DNA of 24,621 nucleotides from a virus, in the IMG/VR virus record IMGVR_UViG_3300030012_000763, positions 1-24,621 of that record; one strand, given 5' to 3'. Positions within the stretch are counted from its first letter, which is position 1. The number at the start of each line of letters is the position of its first letter. Under the pieces are notes generated by a model that had not been told where the DNA came from, did no database searches, and worked only from the letters and a program-made list of their open reading frames with translations. This document shows positions 20,853 to 24,621 of this stretch, one piece after another. Made by a program: the position numbers and the translations under genes.

Positions 20853-21644
20853 ATGGCAAGCACGTTTACAACAAACTCAGGCATTGAAAAGCCAGGATCT
20901 GGTGAGCAAGCTGGAGCCTGGGGCACAACTGTAAATACAAACTTTGATATTATAGACCGTGTGTTAAACGGCGTTGTTACGCTTACTTTGACAGGCACAA
21001 CCACGACATTAACCACAACGGACGGTCAGCTTTCTGATGGGCATTACAAAGTTTTAGTGTTGTCTGGTTCGCCGTCAGGTACAAACACAGTTACTATTAC
21101 TCCGAATGATCAGTCAAAGCTGTATCTTGTAAACAACACCACCTCACAGTCTGTTGTGTTTACACAAGGTTCTGGGGGCAATGTTACTATTCTAGCGGGG
21201 GCTTCTGCTTGGATTTATGGCGATGGTGCAGGTTCTGGCGCACAGGTAAGGATTTTACCTGCTGATTTGGTGGGGGATTCAAGTCCCCAGCTTGGAGGAG
21301 ATTTGGATGTTAATGGCAACTCGATTGTTTCTACCAGCAACGCTAATATTAACATTACACCCAACGGCACAGGCACAGTTGCTATATCTAAACTGCAAGC
21401 AGCAAGCCTAAATTATCCTACGGCTGACGGTACAAACGGTCAGTATCTGCAAACAAACGGATCTGGCACTCTAAGTTTTTCTACTGTGCCGATCAGCGGC
21501 ACTACCTTTACACTAGGTAGTTGGACAATAAGTGTAGTCAGTAATGAACTTGTGTTTAGCTACGGCGGCAATGGTGTAGCTAAAATAAAAACCACAGGTG
21601 AAATTGTATCTGCGGATGATGTAACTGCATTTGGAACTATATAA
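20853..21644 (+). CDS. Tail fibre (EKPGSGEQAGAWG type)
   Basis: This 263-residue protein begins with a widely shared phage segment ASTFTTNSGIEKPGSGEQAG, then AWGTTVNTNFDIIDRVLNGV, followed by beta repeats. The middle holds QLGGDLDVNGNSIVSTSNAN and ITPNGTGTVAISKLQAAS, the shaft motif of countless marine phage fibres. The C-terminal part (TFTLGSWTISVVSNELVFSY) ends with a small hydrophobic strand. It is a fibre or neck-attached structural protein. It follows the repeat protein directly and is likely a part of the same appendage. Confidence 0.78.
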   Translation: MASTFTTNSGIEKPGSGEQAGAWGTTVNTNFDIIDRVLNGVVTLTLTGTTTTLTTTDGQLSDGHYKVLVLSGSPSGTNTVTITPNDQSKLYLVNNTTSQSVVFTQGSGGNVTILAGASAWIYGDGAGSGAQVRILPADLVGDSSPQLGGDLDVNGNSIVSTSNANINITPNGTGTVAISKLQAASLNYPTADGTNGQYLQTNGSGTLSFSTVPISGTTFTLGSWTISVVSNELVFSYGGNGVAKIKTTGEIVSADDVTAFGTI

Positions 21645-21646
21645 TT

Positions 21647-22363
21647 ATGCCTATTCCTGCTTCTGGCGCGATAAGTTTTTCTGACATTAGAACTGTCTTT
21701 GGGGGTACTGCGCCTGATGGCCTGTCTGAATATTATAAAGGCGGTGGTCTTGTCACAGATAACGCGACTACTAGTAGCGTACCCACAAGCGGGGCTATAA
21801 GTTTTAGTAATTTTAGAAGTAGTTCAGGCAGTAACAATAGAAACATAGCATTTAAAATGAGGTATGATCCTGGTGCTACGTTTTCTGGAGTAGGTTTGCA
21901 GGCAAGTGATTCGGTAACTGCCACCCCATATAGCTATAGTGTTACTGTTTCTAGTAGTAATCCATATTATTATCAACCAGTGTTTCGAGCAGGTACAGGT
22001 TATGTTACGTCTTTAAGTTTTTCTGTTACACAAAATGAAGATGTTGCGTACAACGATCCTCATGTAATTTTGTACGGTGGCACAGATAGTTCAAGCGTGA
22101 CAGACGAGGTTTATAAATGGCTTGCGTACAGCAATGGGTCAACCGGTGGTGGGTTAAGTCATGTTCTTACTTTTAATGCCGATGGAAGTATTAGTGGCAT
22201 AACCTCTTCAACAATTATTTTTACAGTTACAAGTTTATATTATTCAAATGTAAACTCAAACCACAGATGGTATAGATTTGCCGCAAAATCACCCACAAGT
22301 ATTGGCAAGCAAGGCAATATGATTGATTTATCAAGTTTAACTTCAATAGCGCAACCTACATAG
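21647..22363 (+). CDS. Tail fibre (SGAISFSDIR type)
   Basis: The 238-residue protein carries two copies of a short motif, ASGAISFSDIRTVFGG (5-20) and TSGAISFSNFR (47-57), separated by a Gly-rich DGLSEYYKGGGLVTDNA. This N-terminal module is widespread in phage fibres and probably docks the protein. From about residue 62 a Ser/Tyr/Thr-rich tip follows (YSVTVSSSNPYYYQPVFRAG, VILYGGTDSSSVTDEVYKW), ending with basic and hydrophobic residues. The tip resembles no domain I can name. It is the last adhesin before the nozzle gene. Confidence 0.74.
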   Translation: MPIPASGAISFSDIRTVFGGTAPDGLSEYYKGGGLVTDNATTSSVPTSGAISFSNFRSSSGSNNRNIAFKMRYDPGATFSGVGLQASDSVTATPYSYSVTVSSSNPYYYQPVFRAGTGYVTSLSFSVTQNEDVAYNDPHVILYGGTDSSSVTDEVYKWLAYSNGSTGGGLSHVLTFNADGSISGITSSTIIFTVTSLYYSNVNSNHRWYRFAAKSPTSIGKQGNMIDLSSLTSIAQPT

Positions 22364-22370
22364 GTGGCTT

Positions 22371-24512
22371 ATGCCGTTAACAAAATTACAATTTAGACCA
22401 GGCATTAACAGAGAAGTCACTTCGTACTCTAACGAAGGTGGATGGCGCGATTGTGACAAAATTAGGTTTCGGTTTGGTTATCCTGAAAAAATGGGTGGCT
22501 GGCAAAAGTTCACTGAAGTAACCTATGACGGAACTGTTCGCGCTTTGCATAATTGGATTGCTCTTGATGGTTCTGACTTTTTAGGGTTAGGCTCTCATTT
22601 AAAGTATTATATTGAAGAAGGTCAAACACTTAATAACATAACACCAATTCGCTCTACAACGTCAGCAGGTGACGTTACTTTTGCGGCAACAAACGGCTCT
22701 GCGACTATTACTGTTACAGATGTAGGGCATGGTGCCTTTCAGTTTGACTTTGTAACCTTTTCTGGTGCGGCAAGTCTTGGCGGTGTAATCACTGCCACTG
22801 TTCTTAATCAAGAGTATCAAGTCTCGAGGGTTGTAGACGCAAACACCTATGAGATTACAAGCGCAGTAGCCGCTAATTCATCTGACTCTGGCAACGGCGG
22901 TTCAAGCACCGTGGGTGCATATCAGATAAACGTGGGGTTGGACACTGCTGTTGGTGGCACAGGTTGGGGTGCAGGTTTGTATTACGGCGTGACCAACGGT
23001 GCGTTGCAAACAACAGTTAATGAAGGTGGCACACTAACCGCTGGAGATACAACAATTACCGTTGCAAGCACTACGGGTATTGTAGCAAGTGACGTTGTTC
23101 TAATTGGTGATGAACTTATCCTAGTTGGTGGTATATCAAGCAATGATTTAACAAGCTGCACTAGAGGTCATTCAGGCACCACAGCCGCATCACACGCTGA
23201 CGGTTCTGTTGTAAGATTAGCACTGGGCAACGCTGATTCAGCAGATGATTTCTCTGGTTGGGGGGACGCAGCATCTGGTGGTTTAACAACTACTACACAG
23301 ATACGCCTGTGGTCGCACGACAACTTTGGTGAGGATTTGCTTATTAATCCACGCGATGATGAAATTTATTACTGGGACAGAACTAATAATGTAACAACCA
23401 GAGCGGTAAAACTTAACACGATTACTGGTACAAAAAGAAGCATTCCAACAAAAGCAAAACAGGTTCTTGTCTCTGACCGTGACCGACATGTTATTGCCTT
23501 TGGATCTGATGGGCTTAACAGTAGTTCGTCAGCGACAGACGGGGACGGTATACAAGATCCTTTGCTTATTCGCTTCTCTGACCAAGAAAACCCTACCGAA
23601 TGGTTTCCTACAACCACCAATACTGCGGGTGATTTGCGTTTGGGTGCAGGCTCAACCTTTGTGCAAGCTGTAGAAACAAAACGTGAGATACTTGTATGGA
23701 CAGACACTGCCCTTACATCTATGCGTTTTATTGGGCCACCCTTTACCTTTGGATTGCAACAGTTAGCGAGTAACATAACGATTATGAGTCCAAACGCTGC
23801 GGTAGCGACAGAAGACTTTGTTTTTTGGATGGGCATTGATACTTTTTACGTTTATGACGGGCAAACACAAACATTGCCTTGCACTGTAAAGGACAAAGTG
23901 TTTTTAGACTTCAATCTTACACAAAAAGATAAAGTAATAGCCGGGATAAATTCTGAGTTCAGTGAACTGATTTGGTTTTATCCATCAGCTAGTGCGAGCG
24001 ATAATGATAAGTATGTAACCTACAATTACAGTGAAAAAGTATGGTACTTTGGCACACTTTCAAGAACTGCATGGTTGGACCGTGGCACTCGAAACTTTCC
24101 TATAGCTACAGGAAGTAGTCTAATATACAACCACGAAATAGGATATGATGATGATGGGTCATCTATGAACTCATTCATTGAATCAGCGGCAATAGACATT
24201 GGCGACGGGGACAGGTTTTCATATATACGAAAAGTTATACCTGATTTGACCTTTGATGGGTCTACTAATTTATCAACTCCACAAGCTACGTTTACCGTGA
24301 AAGCTCGAAATAATCCGGGGGCAGACTTTGACAGCACTCAATCTGGTACGACTAGCCGCACACAAACAACACCAGTAGAAGAGTTTACAGAGCAATTAGA
24401 TTTAAGAGTTCGTGGACGTTCCTTTGCACTTCGTGTAGAATCAGATGCATTAGGGTCTAAATGGAAATTAGGTAGCCCTCGTGTAGATATAAGGCAGGAT
24501 GGTAGAAGATAA
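22371..24512 (+). CDS. Tail nozzle / packaged-DNA stabilisation protein (P22 gp10-like)
   Basis: The 713-residue protein begins LQFRPGINREVTSYSNEGGW, then CDKIRFRFGYPEKMGGW, a diagnostic start for the beta-propeller nozzle of short-tailed phages. Two inserted beta modules are visible: about 105-187 (ATITVTDVGHGAFQFDFVTF) and about 213-284 (TVNEGGTLTAGDTTITVAST, TSCTRGHSGTTAASHADGSV). The rest carries propeller blades (DNFGEDLLINPRDDEIYYWD, DRDRHVIAFGSDGLN, FVFWMGIDTFYVYDGQTQTL). P22 gp10 is about 472 residues, so the insertions explain the length. It closes the tail tube below the adaptor rings. TAATG overlap links it to the next gene. Confidence 0.82.
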   Translation: MPLTKLQFRPGINREVTSYSNEGGWRDCDKIRFRFGYPEKMGGWQKFTEVTYDGTVRALHNWIALDGSDFLGLGSHLKYYIEEGQTLNNITPIRSTTSAGDVTFAATNGSATITVTDVGHGAFQFDFVTFSGAASLGGVITATVLNQEYQVSRVVDANTYEITSAVAANSSDSGNGGSSTVGAYQINVGLDTAVGGTGWGAGLYYGVTNGALQTTVNEGGTLTAGDTTITVASTTGIVASDVVLIGDELILVGGISSNDLTSCTRGHSGTTAASHADGSVVRLALGNADSADDFSGWGDAASGGLTTTTQIRLWSHDNFGEDLLINPRDDEIYYWDRTNNVTTRAVKLNTITGTKRSIPTKAKQVLVSDRDRHVIAFGSDGLNSSSSATDGDGIQDPLLIRFSDQENPTEWFPTTTNTAGDLRLGAGSTFVQAVETKREILVWTDTALTSMRFIGPPFTFGLQQLASNITIMSPNAAVATEDFVFWMGIDTFYVYDGQTQTLPCTVKDKVFLDFNLTQKDKVIAGINSEFSELIWFYPSASASDNDKYVTYNYSEKVWYFGTLSRTAWLDRGTRNFPIATGSSLIYNHEIGYDDDGSSMNSFIESAAIDIGDGDRFSYIRKVIPDLTFDGSTNLSTPQATFTVKARNNPGADFDSTQSGTTSRTQTTPVEEFTEQLDLRVRGRSFALRVESDALGSKWKLGSPRVDIRQDGRR

Positions 24513-24621
24513 TGTCAAGTAATCAGGTTGCACCCCCAAGGCTTCCAGAACCGCCGATTGAGTATACTCAACAATATATGGCGGATCTTGTACGTTCGAT
24601 ACAGGTTTTTATTGAGCAGGA
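24512..24621 (+). CDS. Start of a conserved small tail-end protein (cut by window)
   Basis: Only the first 36 residues are visible: MSSNQVAPPRLPEPPIEYTQ, then YMADLVRSIQVFIEQ. A Pro-rich start followed by a helix of this kind is frequent in small proteins that follow the nozzle gene in marine podoviruses. The gene runs off the right edge. Overlap with the nozzle stop (TAATG) indicates coupling. Function unknown. Confidence 0.6.
   Translation, partial: MSSNQVAPPRLPEPPIEYTQQYMADLVRSIQVFIEQ

Noticed and set aside
23369-23836. 155-residue minus-strand frame inside the nozzle gene
   Set aside because: It is antisense to clear coding sequence, with no promoter or ribosome site and a composition typical of a mirror frame.
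1-24621. CRISPR array, tRNA genes, integrase or transposase
   Set aside because: No regularly spaced direct repeats with unique spacers, no cloverleaf with a CCA-proximal stem, and no recombinase or transposase motif were found on either strand by eye.

Overview
The window is one continuous structural region of a tailed phage. Every supported gene is on the + strand, neighbours overlap or nearly touch, and only one gap exceeds 100 bases. The protein set (a P22-type portal with coiled-coil tail, a short gpT-like coat protein, a gp4-like adaptor, a gp10-like nozzle, and many small proteins of the kind seen in uncultured marine phages) points to a short-tailed (podovirus-like) marine phage, probably of a Gram-negative, perhaps alphaproteobacterial, host. 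The morphology and host are inferences. No tail tube, sheath or tape-measure gene is visible. Terminase, replication, endolysin and integrase genes are also absent and may lie outside the window. All family assignments are from memory of motifs, since no search was run.

Layout. 1-1412: the end of the portal gene and a small basic protein. 1427-3271: a cluster of small membrane proteins ending in a GTA-type 3TM holin. 3264-6675: head assembly, with a phage GroES, a scaffold, a conserved head-associated protein, a decoration-like protein and the major coat protein. 6676-6827: the only real intergenic region, holding a UUCG hairpin, a strong intrinsic terminator, a candidate sigma-70 promoter overlapping it, and a leader with interleaved complementary arms (a possible pseudoknot). 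6828-9797: a decoration-like protein, then a run of very small, very basic proteins, several with conserved cysteines, interrupted by one enzyme-like protein that resembles DUF1415 in motif order.

9797-13503: head-tail connector proteins and small tail proteins, including one ending in a cupredoxin-like domain with a complete type-1 copper ligand set. 13503-22363: about 9 kb of adhesin-type genes, including two carbohydrate-binding-module-like fibres each followed by a paralogous 57-59 residue protein, two C1q-like proteins, a tail-fibre assembly chaperone and a protein built from nine 20-residue repeats. 22371-24512: the nozzle protein. The last gene runs off the right edge.

How they fit: portal, scaffold and coat build the procapsid, with phage GroES probably adapting the host GroEL. 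The basic proteins may be packaged or DNA-associated. The adaptor and nozzle close the head, and the adhesin array supplies receptor binding. The most interesting points are the structured leader after the coat gene, the copper-site domain on a structural protein, the exact 20-residue repeat protein, the duplicated fibre cassettes with conserved edges, the basic-protein island and the DUF1415-like gene.
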